A stretch of 44,698 bases of DNA, from positions 1-44,698 of the forward strand of contig JAJYKL010000029.1 in assembly GCA_021788625.1 (NCBI GenBank), in the 5' to 3' direction. Source of the DNA: Chloroflexota bacterium. Its GTDB lineage: Bacteria; Chloroflexota; Anaerolineae; J036; Brachytrichaceae. Positions 9,876 to 18,398 of the stretch are shown here, piece after piece. The notes under the pieces were generated by a model. That model searched no databases. It saw nothing but the letters and a program-made list of their open reading frames with translations, and was not told the DNA's origin. Within the stretch, counting starts at the first letter, position 1. The number at the start of each line of letters is the position of its first letter. Made by a program: the position numbers and the translations under genes.

Positions 9876-11252
9876 ATGAGCACTGACACCGGATCGCTGC
9901 AGGTCGAGATCGATCGCCTGCAACAGATGCTGCGCGATACCTCGAAGGAGAAGGAACGTGCACTACGGTTCATGCGCCGCTCGAATACTGACCTGGACGA
10001 ACGCGTTCGGGATCAGTATCAACAGCTCACGACGCTTCACCACCTGATTACAACGATTAACGCGTCGCTCGATCTGAAGGAGGTTGCCTCGACAGCTGTC
10101 GTCGACCTCGAGATGCTGGTGGGCGTGCAGGCGGTGTCTCTCGCCTGGCTGGAAGGGCCACTCGGTGTGCGCTTTCTGGTTGCCCGACCGGCTGGTTGGT
10201 GGGAGGTGCTGAGTGGTGTGCGGATGCGGGGCGATGAGGGAATCATCGGGCATGTGATGCAAACCGGTCATGCGTACGTCACCAATGAGGCTGCGCTGGA
10301 TCCCTTATTTTCCTCTGGTACCGACACCCCAGCCGATTTCAAAGCCCAAACCATCCTGTGCCAACCACTGGTGATTCACGACCATGTGATCGGCGCTCTC
10401 CTGCTGGCAAATAAATGGACAGGTTCGTTTAATGCCACGGACCACAACTTCGTGGAGACCGTAGCCGGATCGGTCGCTATCGCCATGGAGAACGCCCGCA
10501 TGTACGAGCAGGTGCAGACCCAGCTCATGGATCTCGAGAGGAAAAACACGGAACTGCTGGAAGCTCAGGCCCAATTGGTGCAGTCCGAGAAACTGGCATC
10601 CATCGGCCAACTGACAGCCGGTCTGACCCATGAGATTAATAACCCAATCGGCATCATCCTTGGCTTCGCCCAATTGCTCGTGCAACTGGAAACGAATGAG
10701 CGTCTGAAAGGATACGCCGAGCTCATCGCTCGTGAGTCCATTCGGGTGAAACACATCGTAGATAACCTACTGGGTTTTGCCCGGCATTCGTCGCTGGACC
10801 TTAAGCGAGTGGACCTGCGTGAAATCATGGAGCATGTCATTAACCTCACGGCTTATCAGCTAACCCGTGAGGATATTAAGGTACACCATACTGCTTCAGA
10901 AGCCCCTGTTTGGGTATTGGTCGACACGAATCAGATGCTGCAGGTCATAATGAACCTGGTCCAAAACGCCCGGCAGGCAATGCCACACGGTGGTACTTTA
11001 ACGCTCCAGACCGCACAGGACTCTGAAAGCGGCACGCTCACCATAACCGATACTGGCATAGGCATCCCCAAATCCGACCTGGATCGCATCTTCGATCCCT
11101 TTTTCACCACCAAGCCCGTCGGGCAGGGAACTGGTTTGGGGTTGTCTATCACATATGGCATTATTACGCGCCACGGAGGGGATATCCGGGTTACGAGCCA
11201 GCCTGGTGCAGGCGCGTCGTTCGTGGTCCGCCTGCCCCTCGCCAAGACCTGA
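9876..11252 (+). CDS. Cytoplasmic GAF-domain sensor histidine kinase
   Basis: The 458-residue protein has an N-terminal coiled coil (about 5-60), a GAF domain (about 65-205), a second helical linker (about 208-235) and a kinase core. The H-box histidine is about residue 252 in GLTHEINNPIG; the ATP-binding domain shows N-box NLVQNARQAMPHGG, G1 TDTGIGIP, F-box DPFFTTKP and G2 GTGLGLSI. No transmembrane segment is visible, so the GAF domain should sense a cytoplasmic ligand or protein. HEINNP-type H-boxes are typical of NtrB/HK4-class kinases. The nearest partners are the stand-alone receiver 37 bp upstream and the atypical winged-helix regulator 190 bp downstream. Confidence 0.93.
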   Translation: MSTDTGSLQVEIDRLQQMLRDTSKEKERALRFMRRSNTDLDERVRDQYQQLTTLHHLITTINASLDLKEVASTAVVDLEMLVGVQAVSLAWLEGPLGVRFLVARPAGWWEVLSGVRMRGDEGIIGHVMQTGHAYVTNEAALDPLFSSGTDTPADFKAQTILCQPLVIHDHVIGALLLANKWTGSFNATDHNFVETVAGSVAIAMENARMYEQVQTQLMDLERKNTELLEAQAQLVQSEKLASIGQLTAGLTHEINNPIGIILGFAQLLVQLETNERLKGYAELIARESIRVKHIVDNLLGFARHSSLDLKRVDLREIMEHVINLTAYQLTREDIKVHHTASEAPVWVLVDTNQMLQVIMNLVQNARQAMPHGGTLTLQTAQDSESGTLTITDTGIGIPKSDLDRIFDPFFTTKPVGQGTGLGLSITYGIITRHGGDIRVTSQPGAGASFVVRLPLAKT

Positions 11253-11443
11253 GGCAGCCACTCCCTGCACCGCCACGCTTTATCAGCCCACCTCGCACAA
11301 CGGACGACCGTGGGCTACACATACAAATATAGGCTATGCATCGCCTGTTCTTCACCAAGTATCGACAGAGTCTTTGTGCCACCTTCAGGTAAGTCAGGCT
11401 ACCATGCTGCCATAATTCGTGCGGGCATACTGGAGACAATGAC

Positions 11444-12205
11444 ATGGGTGCACAAGCTATTTATCTCGTATACGGTAAAGGGCCAGACACAGCAATCGAA
11501 CAGGGCCTGGTGGAGGCAGGATGCGAAGTCCGTACCGTATATAGTGTGCCGGAGGCGTTCATGGCATTGAAAGTGACGATTAGCCATGACAATGCCTTTG
11601 GAATGGCAAACACAATTCTGGTAGCAGAGGTGCAGGCTGGAGCCATCCCGCTCTTGTCATTGATTCACGAGATTAACCTGACATTGCCACCCACCCTCTT
11701 GTATGATCGAGAGGGAACAAACGTCCATACGGCTATCCAGGCATTGAAATTGGGCGCAACTGACTATGTTCTTTTCAGTGAGGCGGAGGATGCGCGCAAG
11801 CTGCGGGCGCGGGTGCTGGCCGAACGCATCATGACTGCTCATGACAACGCAGTTAAGGGTGCACCGCAAACTGGTACTTACACCTCTGCACCAGCTCCAG
11901 TACGGAGCACGTCCATAAATTTCAAGTGGGTTCCCGATACCAATATCATTTACTTCGATGATTCATATGTGCGCCTGACACCGGTCGAAGGTCGCGTATT
12001 TGCCATGCTGCTGGCCAAGCACAACCAGACCGTCAGCATGGAAGAGCTCATTAAGTTCGCACTGCAAATGCCCAACAAGAGCATCGATAGCGGTGTCCGG
12101 CTACTGCGTCCCCACATGATGCGCTTGCGCGGCAAATTGGAGGTTCATCCGCAGGTGGCCCATCGCATTGTAAACGTCCGCGGCGATGGATACATGTTCA
12201 CCTGA
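11444..12205 (+). CDS. Atypical OmpR-type regulator with degenerate receiver
   Basis: The 253-residue protein has a winged-helix C-terminal half (about 155-253) of the OmpR/PhoB type: YVRLTPVEGRVFAMLL, then LRPHMMRLRGKL and the terminal VNVRGDGYMF. The N-terminal half has receiver-like periodicity, with a DYVLFSE segment where the conserved Lys would sit, but lacks the acidic pocket and an obvious phosphoacceptor Asp. This suggests a phosphorylation-independent regulator. The ATG at 11444 has GGAG eight bases upstream. A strong intrinsic terminator follows directly, marking the end of the transcript. It lies behind a kinase/receiver pair and could be controlled by them through protein contact rather than phosphotransfer. 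Confidence 0.8.
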   Translation: MGAQAIYLVYGKGPDTAIEQGLVEAGCEVRTVYSVPEAFMALKVTISHDNAFGMANTILVAEVQAGAIPLLSLIHEINLTLPPTLLYDREGTNVHTAIQALKLGATDYVLFSEAEDARKLRARVLAERIMTAHDNAVKGAPQTGTYTSAPAPVRSTSINFKWVPDTNIIYFDDSYVRLTPVEGRVFAMLLAKHNQTVSMEELIKFALQMPNKSIDSGVRLLRPHMMRLRGKLEVHPQVAHRIVNVRGDGYMFT

Positions 12206-12220
12206 CCTCCAATTCGCCCA

Positions 12221-12262
12221 CCGCCAGCAGCGCTTGTGCTCCGCCCTGCTGGCGGTTTTTTT
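12221..12262 (+). terminator. Intrinsic terminator after the signalling operon
   Basis: A perfect 10-bp stem, CCGCCAGCAG (12221-12230) with CTGCTGGCGG (12246-12255), encloses a 15-base loop and is followed at once by seven T residues. It begins 16 bp after the stop of the winged-helix regulator and fits a rho-independent terminator for the rightward transcript. Confidence 0.9.
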
Positions 12263-12387
12263 GCCCTTTTCCAGTCCCCCTGGTCCTCCCTCATTCCAGA
12301 TCAACGTGGTGGCTCAGCACCGCAGCTCCCGCCTGCGAGGATGTATCATCACACTTGGCTGGCAGTCAGACCAGTGGAATGACTTCG

Positions 12388-13236
12388 ATGATCCACCTGC
12401 GCACACTCACTACAGACGGCTCGGATGCACTAAAGCGAAACGCATACCCGTTCAACGTCCCGACCATCCGGACCTTGACAGCCATTACGTTCTCTGCGGA
12501 GGTGACTTTCTTTGTAGGCGAGAATGGAACAGGCAAATCGGCACTGCTGGAAGCGCTGGCCTGTGCTGTGGGGGCTATCACCGCTGGCAGTGAGAGTGTA
12601 AAGACCGACCGAACCCTGGAACCAGCCCGCTCGTTGGCGCAGCACTTGCGTCTGGCGTGGATCCGGCGCACGCACAAGGGTTTATTCCTGCGCGCGGAGG
12701 ACTTTTTCGGCTACGTAAAACACCTGGCGCAAACGCGTGCCGACCTGGAGAACGACCTGCAGGCGCTGGATGAAGAGTACAAAGATCGCACCGACGAAGC
12801 GTTGCACTGGGCACGCATACCCTACAAAAGCGAGTTAAGCGCGCTTCAGCAACGCTACGGATCCGGGTTGGAAACCCACTCGCATGGCGAGAGCTTCCTG
12901 GAGTTCTTCCAGGCACGCTTTGTGCCAGGCGGCCTGTACCTGCTGGACGAGCCCGAAACGCCGCTTTCACCGAAACGGCAACTGACCCTGCTTTCGATGA
13001 TTCACAGGATGGTCCAGGCGCAACAGGCTCAGTTCATCATCGTCACACACTCTCCGCTATTAATGGCTTACCCCGGCGCACTCATCTACAGCTTCGACCA
13101 GACACCCATTCAGCCGGTTTCCTATGCCGAGCTGGAATCTGTATGGCTCACCCGCAGCTTCCTCACCCAGCCTGGCCAGTGGCTCGATAGGTTGTTCGAT
13201 GGCCAGGATGAGAGCAGCCTTAACCAACGCCCGTAG
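12388..13236 (+). CDS. AAA/ABC-type ATPase (predicted ATPase, RecF/SMC-like)
   Basis: The protein is about 282 residues from the ATG at 12388. The frame is open from 12355, with another ATG at 12379; the GTGGA stretch at about 12373 gives 12388 the better spacing. It has Walker A GENGTGKS near residues 45-52, a degenerate signature SHGES, Walker B GLYLLDEPETPLSP and an H-loop VTHSPLLM. This compact layout, with a short insert instead of a long coiled coil, matches stand-alone ABC-type ATPases in which the ATPase ends shortly after the H-loop. No transmembrane segments are present, so it is not a transporter. Its partner is unclear: the GtrA gene that follows is 62 bp away and unrelated in known biology. 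Confidence 0.8.
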   Translation: MIHLRTLTTDGSDALKRNAYPFNVPTIRTLTAITFSAEVTFFVGENGTGKSALLEALACAVGAITAGSESVKTDRTLEPARSLAQHLRLAWIRRTHKGLFLRAEDFFGYVKHLAQTRADLENDLQALDEEYKDRTDEALHWARIPYKSELSALQQRYGSGLETHSHGESFLEFFQARFVPGGLYLLDEPETPLSPKRQLTLLSMIHRMVQAQQAQFIIVTHSPLLMAYPGALIYSFDQTPIQPVSYAELESVWLTRSFLTQPGQWLDRLFDGQDESSLNQRP

Positions 13237-13298
13237 ACCTTACAATTTCTTCAACTTTTCTACACACCTCAAAAACAATCTCTCCTTATGCTGAGTGC

Positions 13299-13886
13299 AT
13301 GACCAGGGATTGGCTGGCACGGGAACAAAAAGTGGTAGAAAAGGTACAGCACCGCTTGCCGCAAAAAGGGGCATCGGTGCGCCAGACGGCACGATACGTC
13401 ACGGTGGGCGCCATCGGCACTCTCATCGATGTGATCTTGTTCATGCTGCTGCGCATTCGCTTTGGAATTTCCGACCTGCTAGCCAATACCGCCGCTTATG
13501 GCGCCGGAAGTGTAAACAATTTCATTCTTCACCGCAGATGGACGTTCCCTGGACAGACGCGCCAGACTGTCGGTGTGCAGTTTGTGAAGTTTTTTGCCGT
13601 CAACCTATCTGCATTGGCGGCTAATAACCTGATCCTCATTTTACTGGAGCCCACTTTCGACCGTCTCTTCTCCACCTCCGAATTCGGCGAGATGCTCGCC
13701 AAGGGTTTGGCGATGGCGGTCGGGATGGGCCTGAGCTTTACTCTCCAGCGTATATGGACCTTCCGCCCGGTTCGAGCCAGGGAGGGTGTTCACGCCAGGC
13801 CTCTGCAAACCGCAGGATGTGACTCAACCCAACGCTTGGGCGTCGCGGTTCCCGTCGTGTGCAACCAGACGCAAAGCCTTTATTGA
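13299..13886 (+). CDS. GtrA-family membrane protein
   Basis: The 195-residue protein has the four-helix GtrA layout: RYVTVGAIGTLIDVILFMLL (TM1), a second segment around ANTAAYGAGSVNNF followed by the diagnostic HRRWTF motif, TM3 around FVKFFAVNLSALAANNLILI, and TM4 ending in SFTLQRIWTFRP. GtrA proteins are thought to move polyprenyl-linked sugars or act with glycosyltransferases in surface polysaccharide assembly. No glycosyltransferase is adjacent, so the substrate is open. The tail after residue 165 is poorly conserved in appearance. The ribosome site for the ATG at 13299 is weak. Confidence 0.85.
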   Translation: MTRDWLAREQKVVEKVQHRLPQKGASVRQTARYVTVGAIGTLIDVILFMLLRIRFGISDLLANTAAYGAGSVNNFILHRRWTFPGQTRQTVGVQFVKFFAVNLSALAANNLILILLEPTFDRLFSTSEFGEMLAKGLAMAVGMGLSFTLQRIWTFRPVRAREGVHARPLQTAGCDSTQRLGVAVPVVCNQTQSLY

Positions 13887-13911
13887 CAGACCCCCAAAAC
13901 CGTTGTATAAC
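13883..13911 (+). promoter_or_regulatory. Sigma-70-type promoter of the MarR/ABC operon
   Basis: TTGACA (13883-13888) and TATAAC (13906-13911) are separated by exactly 17 bp, a near-consensus housekeeping promoter. It lies just inside the end of the GtrA frame and reads into the MarR gene at 14015. Two palindromic operators overlap and follow the -10 element. Confidence 0.85.
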
Positions 13912-13945
13912 TTAGCCGGCTAAGTAATTCTATTTAGCCGGCTAA
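13912..13945. promoter_or_regulatory. Twin palindromic operators for the MarR repressor
   Basis: The 12-bp palindrome TTAGCCGGCTAA occurs twice without mismatch, at 13912-13923 and 13934-13945. The centres are 22 bp apart, about two helical turns. The first copy abuts the -10 element and both cover the expected transcription start. Two dimers bound on the same DNA face would block initiation, the classic arrangement for autorepression by a MarR protein. The binding protein is inferred from the adjacent MarR gene. Confidence 0.85.
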
Positions 13946-14014
13946 GTTTTTAGTACAGGGCGCCAGGCCTTCCCCGTTCACTCAGGGTCGGCAGGAGAAC
14001 CTGGCTACGAACCC

Positions 14015-14503
14015 ATGGCTTCCCATATTAAGCACGCGTCTGACGAACTCGAGTCGCTCGATCGCCTGCTGGTGCAGATTTGCCATCTACATCACTCGCG
14101 CGCACAAACGCTTTTCGAGGCACTCGGTGTCTACCGCGGCCAGCCGCCTGTACTGGAATCGCTCTGGCAGCGTGACGGATTGACTCACACCGAGTTAGCC
14201 GCCCGCTTGCACGTCAGACCTGCGACGATCACCCGCATGGTGCAACGCATGGAACATGCTGGTTTCGTCGAGCGCCGCCCTGATGCTGATGACCAGCGTA
14301 TCTCGCGTGTCTATCTGACCCGTTCCGGGCGGAGCATCCGTTCAGCCATCCAACGTACTTTGCAAACGATCCAGCGCGAAACGTTCGGTGATCTGGCCGG
14401 CGAGGAGCGCACTCAGGCCTGCCAGTTGCTCACGCACATTCGCAACAATCTGGCCCGCATAAATGGAACTCTGGACGATCTGGACCACAAGGGAGAGGAA
14501 TAG
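14015..14503 (+). CDS. MarR-family transcriptional repressor
   Basis: The 162-residue protein has the MarR winged helix-turn-helix: GLTHTELAARLHVRPATITRMVQRMEHAG, then FVERRPDADDQRISRVYLT, which includes the D-x-R wing motif. Flanking N- and C-terminal helices form the dimer interface. The stop is 3 bp before the first ABC exporter gene, so the three genes form one operon. Twin palindromes in the operon promoter are the likely binding sites, giving autorepression relieved by a small molecule that the exporter may remove. The best ribosome-like sequence AGGAG is 17 bases upstream of the ATG, rather far. Confidence 0.92.
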   Translation: MASHIKHASDELESLDRLLVQICHLHHSRAQTLFEALGVYRGQPPVLESLWQRDGLTHTELAARLHVRPATITRMVQRMEHAGFVERRPDADDQRISRVYLTRSGRSIRSAIQRTLQTIQRETFGDLAGEERTQACQLLTHIRNNLARINGTLDDLDHKGEE

Positions 14504-14506
14504 CCC

Positions 14507-16252
14507 ATGACATCGGTGCGTAAGCTATTTGCGTTTCTAAAACCCTATCGGCGCTGGGCCATTCTGGCGCCCCTTTTCATGTTGATTGAAGTATCCATGG
14601 ACTTGACCCAGCCGTATATGATTGAGCGCATCGTAGATGACGGCGTATCCAAACTAAACCTGCCCTACGTGCTGCAGGCCGGCGGCATCATGATTGTATT
14701 GGCGTTGATCGGCGCCATCGGTGGATCGGGTTGTACCGTCTTTGCCGTATGGGCAGCCATGGGTACAGGAGCCGATATACGCGCTGCCGTCTTCCGCAAG
14801 GTCCAGGCGTTCTCATTTGGCAATCTTGACCGTTTCGGCACGGGTCAGCTTATCACTCGCCTGACCAACGATGTCCAGCAAATCCAGGATGCAGTCCAGG
14901 CGCTCTTGCGCATTATGGTACGCGCACCATTCCTGATGATCGGCGCCCTGATTATGGCTATCATCACCGCTCCCCAGCTAGCCATCATCCCACTTGTTTT
15001 GATGGTGCTCGTGTTGAGTGGGCTGATTTTGATCATTGGTCGGGCCTACCCCATGTTCAACCAGGTGCAGGCGCGTATCGACGACATGAATACGGTCATG
15101 CAGGAGAATCTGGCCGGGGTGCGAGTGGTGAAAGCCTTCGTTCGAGCCCCTTACGAAATGCGGCGCTTCGAAATCGCCAATAACAACCTGATGAACCAGA
15201 TCATCAATGTCGCGCGCATCGTCACCATCACCTTCCCCATGATGATGATCCTGATGAACTTTGGCGTAGTGGCCGTACTGTGGTTTGGCGGCATACAGGT
15301 TATACAGAAGCACATGGAGATCGGGCAGATCATAGCGTTTACCAATTACCTGGCAACCACGCTTTTCTCACTGATGATGGTGAGTATGCTCGTATTGCAG
15401 ATGTCCCGCGCAGCGGCCTCTGCTGATCGCATCGAGCAGGTCCTGGATAGTACCTCTGATATCAAAGACCGACCAAACGCAAATCGTGAGTTTAATCCGC
15501 GCGGTCTGGTCGCGTTCGAACATGTCACGTTCAGCTATAACGGAAGTGATAGCGACCCGGTATTGAAAGATATCACCTTCACAGCCAAACCAGGACAGAC
15601 GGTAGCCTTGCTCGGTTCCACTGGCGCTGGAAAGTCCAGCCTGGTACATCTGATTCCACGTTTCTATGACGTCACCGCCGGGCGTGTCACGATCGATGGG
15701 GTGGATGTACGGGATGTGGCTCAGACTGCTTTACGGCGCAACATTGGCGTGGCATTGCAGGAGGCCGTGCTCTTTTCGGGCTCTGTACGCGATAACATCC
15801 GTTATGGCCGGCCCGAGGCCAGTGACGACGAGGTCGTCACCGCCGCGCGCATTGCCCAGGCACACGACTTCATTACGGCCCTGCCCGACGGATATGACAC
15901 GATGCTGGGCCAGCGTGGAGTGAACCTATCCGGTGGGCAGAAACAACGCCTGGCCATCGCACGGGCTGTCTTGCTGCGCCCAGCCATACTCATATTGGAC
16001 GACAGTACCAGTTCTGTTGACGTGGAAACCGAAACTCGAATCCAGGATGCATTGGGGGATTTGATCCGCGAACGCACCTGTTTTGTCATCGCCCAGCGTA
16101 TCAGCACGGTGTTGAAGGCAGACAAGATCCTCGTGATCGACGACGGTGTGGTAGCGGCAGAAGGCACGCACGCAGAGTTGCTGGACACAAGCCCCATCTA
16201 TCGTGATATCTACGACTCGCAACTGGGTAGCGGAGGGGCGGCTCATGGCTAG
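14507..16252 (+). CDS. ABC exporter subunit A (degenerate ATP site)
   Basis: The 581-residue half-transporter has an N-terminal six-helix exporter domain (about 15-310) and a nucleotide-binding domain. Walker A is LGSTGAGKSS near 370 and the signature LSGGQKQR near 473. Walker B ends ILILDDSTSSVD near 495, with Asp in place of the catalytic Glu. The H-loop reads FVIAQRIST near 528, with Gln in place of His. These changes mark the non-hydrolysing site of heterodimeric multidrug exporters such as the TM287/288 and BmrC/BmrD types. It follows MarR by 3 bp and overlaps subunit B by 8 bp, so stoichiometric expression is expected. The substrate is unknown; a toxic small molecule or lipid is plausible. 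Confidence 0.93.
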   Translation: MTSVRKLFAFLKPYRRWAILAPLFMLIEVSMDLTQPYMIERIVDDGVSKLNLPYVLQAGGIMIVLALIGAIGGSGCTVFAVWAAMGTGADIRAAVFRKVQAFSFGNLDRFGTGQLITRLTNDVQQIQDAVQALLRIMVRAPFLMIGALIMAIITAPQLAIIPLVLMVLVLSGLILIIGRAYPMFNQVQARIDDMNTVMQENLAGVRVVKAFVRAPYEMRRFEIANNNLMNQIINVARIVTITFPMMMILMNFGVVAVLWFGGIQVIQKHMEIGQIIAFTNYLATTLFSLMMVSMLVLQMSRAAASADRIEQVLDSTSDIKDRPNANREFNPRGLVAFEHVTFSYNGSDSDPVLKDITFTAKPGQTVALLGSTGAGKSSLVHLIPRFYDVTAGRVTIDGVDVRDVAQTALRRNIGVALQEAVLFSGSVRDNIRYGRPEASDDEVVTAARIAQAHDFITALPDGYDTMLGQRGVNLSGGQKQRLAIARAVLLRPAILILDDSTSSVDVETETRIQDALGDLIRERTCFVIAQRISTVLKADKILVIDDGVVAAEGTHAELLDTSPIYRDIYDSQLGSGGAAHG

Positions 16253-18092
16253 ATTACCGGTAGGTGGCGGGCGGCAGGGAGGAAATCGGGGTCCGATGGG
16301 CGGCGGGCCACCTGGTATGTACATGGCGCACGAAAAACCAAAAGACGCCGCTGCCACCCTGGCGCGTCTTTGGTTATATCTGCGCCGCCAGACCTGGGGA
16401 TTGGTGATAATCACAGTGCTGGTGGCCATTAACTCCCTGCTGGGTGTGCTGGGTCCATACTTGATGGGTCGAGCGATCGACACTTACATCGACAAAGCCG
16501 ACCTGCCTGGTCTGTGGCACATCCTGTCAATCATGGCTGGCGTCTACCTGATTAACTCGGTCGGTACCTGGCTGCAGGAATATCTGGCAGCCGGAGTGTC
16601 TCAGCGGGCAGTGCGTGACATGCGCGAGGACCTGTTCACCCGACTGCAGACACTTTCCCTGCGTTTCTTTGACCAGCATCCACATGGCGATCTTATGAGC
16701 CGCCTCACCAACGATGTCGATAACGTGAGTAACGTCCTGTCGCAGGGCGCGACCAGTTTCATCCGCAGTGTGCTGAGCCTCATTTTCGTCGCAATTATGA
16801 TGTTCGTGGTCAATGTTGGTCTGGCTTTGGTGAGCCTGGTGACGCTGCCGATGATTGCATTGGTCACGCGCTGGCTGTCCGAACGAACGCGCGAGGGCTT
16901 TCGCGATCAACAGGCAGGCCTGGGCATTTTGAACGGGTTGATTGAGGAAACGATCACGGGCCAGCGCGTGGTCCAGGCTTATGGGCGTGAGGAACGTGCG
17001 ATCCGCGATTTCGACCAGGACAATCAGACTTTACGCGAAGCATCCATCCGGGCACAGATTTTCGGCGGTCTGGGTGGGCCATTGATCAACTTTATCAATA
17101 ACCTGGGACGCACAATCGTCGTGGCTGCCGGCGGCTGGATGGCTGTTGAACAGATTGCGACGGTAGGCACCATCGCTGCGTTTATCAGTTATGTTGGGCA
17201 GTTCTCATTCCCGCTTAACCAACTCGCTCAACTCTACAATAGCATCCAATCAGCTCTGGCCGGCGCTGAGCGTGTCTTTCAAACTATGGACGAAGCTCCA
17301 GACCTGCCCGATATGCCTGGTGCGAAAGCGCTGCAGCGTCTGCGTGGCGAAGTGGAGTTTGATAATGTGTCTTTCGGCTACGAGCCCGGTGTGCCCGTGC
17401 TCAAGCAGGTCAGTTTGAGCGCACAACCCGGCCAGACGGTTGCTCTGGTCGGCCCGACCGGCGCTGGTAAAACCACCATCATTAATGTGCTCTCTCGCTT
17501 TTACGACGTGGACCAGGGGGCAATTAAGGTGGACGGCATGGACATCCGACAGGTGCGCAAAGATGACCTGCGTCTAAAACTGGGCATTGTATTACAGGAC
17601 AATTTCCTGTTCGCCGACACGCTCATGACCAATATCCGTTATGGGCGTCTGGATGCAACTGACGACGAGGTGATCGAGGCTTCCAGGCTGGCTAACGCCG
17701 ATTTGTTCATTCACCGCCTGCCCCATGGATATCGCACCATACTGACGGAGCGTGGCAGTAACCTGAGCCAGGGTCAGCGCCAGCTCGTGGCTATCGCGCG
17801 CGCCATTCTGGCCGACCCGGACATACTTATCCTCGACGAGGCAACCTCTTCTGTTGACACCCGCACCGAACGGCATGTGCAGGAGGCCCTGCTGCGGTTG
17901 ATGCAGGGGCGCACATCGTTTGTCATTGCTCATCGCCTGAGCACAATACGCAATGCAGACCAACTGCTCGTGATTAACCATGGCGAGATCGTCGAGCGCG
18001 GTACACATGAAACATTGCTAAACGCCGGAGGTTTCTACCACCACCTCTACCATAGTCAATTCAAGGGACAACTGCAGTCAGTTGTAGATTAA
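16245..18092 (+). CDS. ABC exporter subunit B (catalytic ATP site)
   Basis: The protein is about 615 residues from the ATG at 16245, which has GGAGGGG upstream and overlaps the end of subunit A by 8 bp. A GTG further upstream (16203) is open but lies deep in subunit A. The N-terminus carries a Gly-rich stretch, then six transmembrane helices (about 40-345). The nucleotide-binding domain has Walker A VGPTGAGKTT near 402, signature LSQGQRQL near 507, canonical Walker B ILILDEATSSVD near 530 and H-loop FVIAHRLST near 561. The catalytic Glu and His are present here, while its signature deviates (LSQGQ). All deviations therefore fall on the composite site formed with subunit A's nucleotide-binding residues. 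Confidence 0.93.
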   Translation: MARLPVGGGRQGGNRGPMGGGPPGMYMAHEKPKDAAATLARLWLYLRRQTWGLVIITVLVAINSLLGVLGPYLMGRAIDTYIDKADLPGLWHILSIMAGVYLINSVGTWLQEYLAAGVSQRAVRDMREDLFTRLQTLSLRFFDQHPHGDLMSRLTNDVDNVSNVLSQGATSFIRSVLSLIFVAIMMFVVNVGLALVSLVTLPMIALVTRWLSERTREGFRDQQAGLGILNGLIEETITGQRVVQAYGREERAIRDFDQDNQTLREASIRAQIFGGLGGPLINFINNLGRTIVVAAGGWMAVEQIATVGTIAAFISYVGQFSFPLNQLAQLYNSIQSALAGAERVFQTMDEAPDLPDMPGAKALQRLRGEVEFDNVSFGYEPGVPVLKQVSLSAQPGQTVALVGPTGAGKTTIINVLSRFYDVDQGAIKVDGMDIRQVRKDDLRLKLGIVLQDNFLFADTLMTNIRYGRLDATDDEVIEASRLANADLFIHRLPHGYRTILTERGSNLSQGQRQLVAIARAILADPDILILDEATSSVDTRTERHVQEALLRLMQGRTSFVIAHRLSTIRNADQLLVINHGEIVERGTHETLLNAGGFYHHLYHSQFKGQLQSVVD

Positions 18093-18310
18093 GCTAAAGA
18101 TCAGCAAATGATCGGGCCGCGCACTAGGCAGATACAGCTCGGCATCCACCGTCGCGATGGCCACCTCCCGACTGTAGTGTGCCAGTTGCATACAGGCATG
18201 ACGATCAGCATCACCGAGTCAGAATTCGTGACCTCCGCGTCACTGCACTAATGAACATCGCGGCGCACTTTTCATCCGGGGTGGCATCCTCTTCAGCCAG
18301 CCAGGTACTG
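18078..18310 (-). pseudogene. Possible decayed gene fragment in the gap
   Basis: The 306-bp gap 18093-18398 has no intact gene. On the minus strand a 46-codon open segment (18218-18078) ends inside the ABC gene and reads like genuine protein: HACMQLAHYSREVAIATVD then AELYLPSARPDHLLIF. Just upstream in another frame is a second protein-like piece containing LAEEDATPDEKCAAMF. Together these suggest a small gene broken by at least one frameshift and stop codons. No start codon or family could be recognised; the reading is tentative. Confidence 0.25.
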
Positions 18311-18383
18311 CTTTACCTGAGCGGATCGGCTATAGATAGTCATCGCAGCGCACGGGTGTCTGCAAAGGTGATGCTGCGAACCC

Positions 18384-18389
18384 TATAAT
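18384..18389 (+). promoter_or_regulatory. Perfect -10 box close to the start codon
   Basis: TATAAT at 18384-18389 ends 9 bp before the ATG at 18399. The -35 region (TGCAAA, 18361-18366, 17-bp spacer) is poor. If this -10 is used, transcription would start at or within a few bases of the ATG, giving a leaderless or nearly leaderless mRNA; no ribosome site is present, which agrees. Confidence 0.5.
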
Positions 18390-18398
18390 GCCTGCACC

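Noticed and set aside
15926..16483. 185-codon minus-strand frame across the junction of the two ABC exporter genes.
   Set aside because: It is antisense to conserved ATPase motifs and the N-terminus of subunit B, with no protein character of its own.
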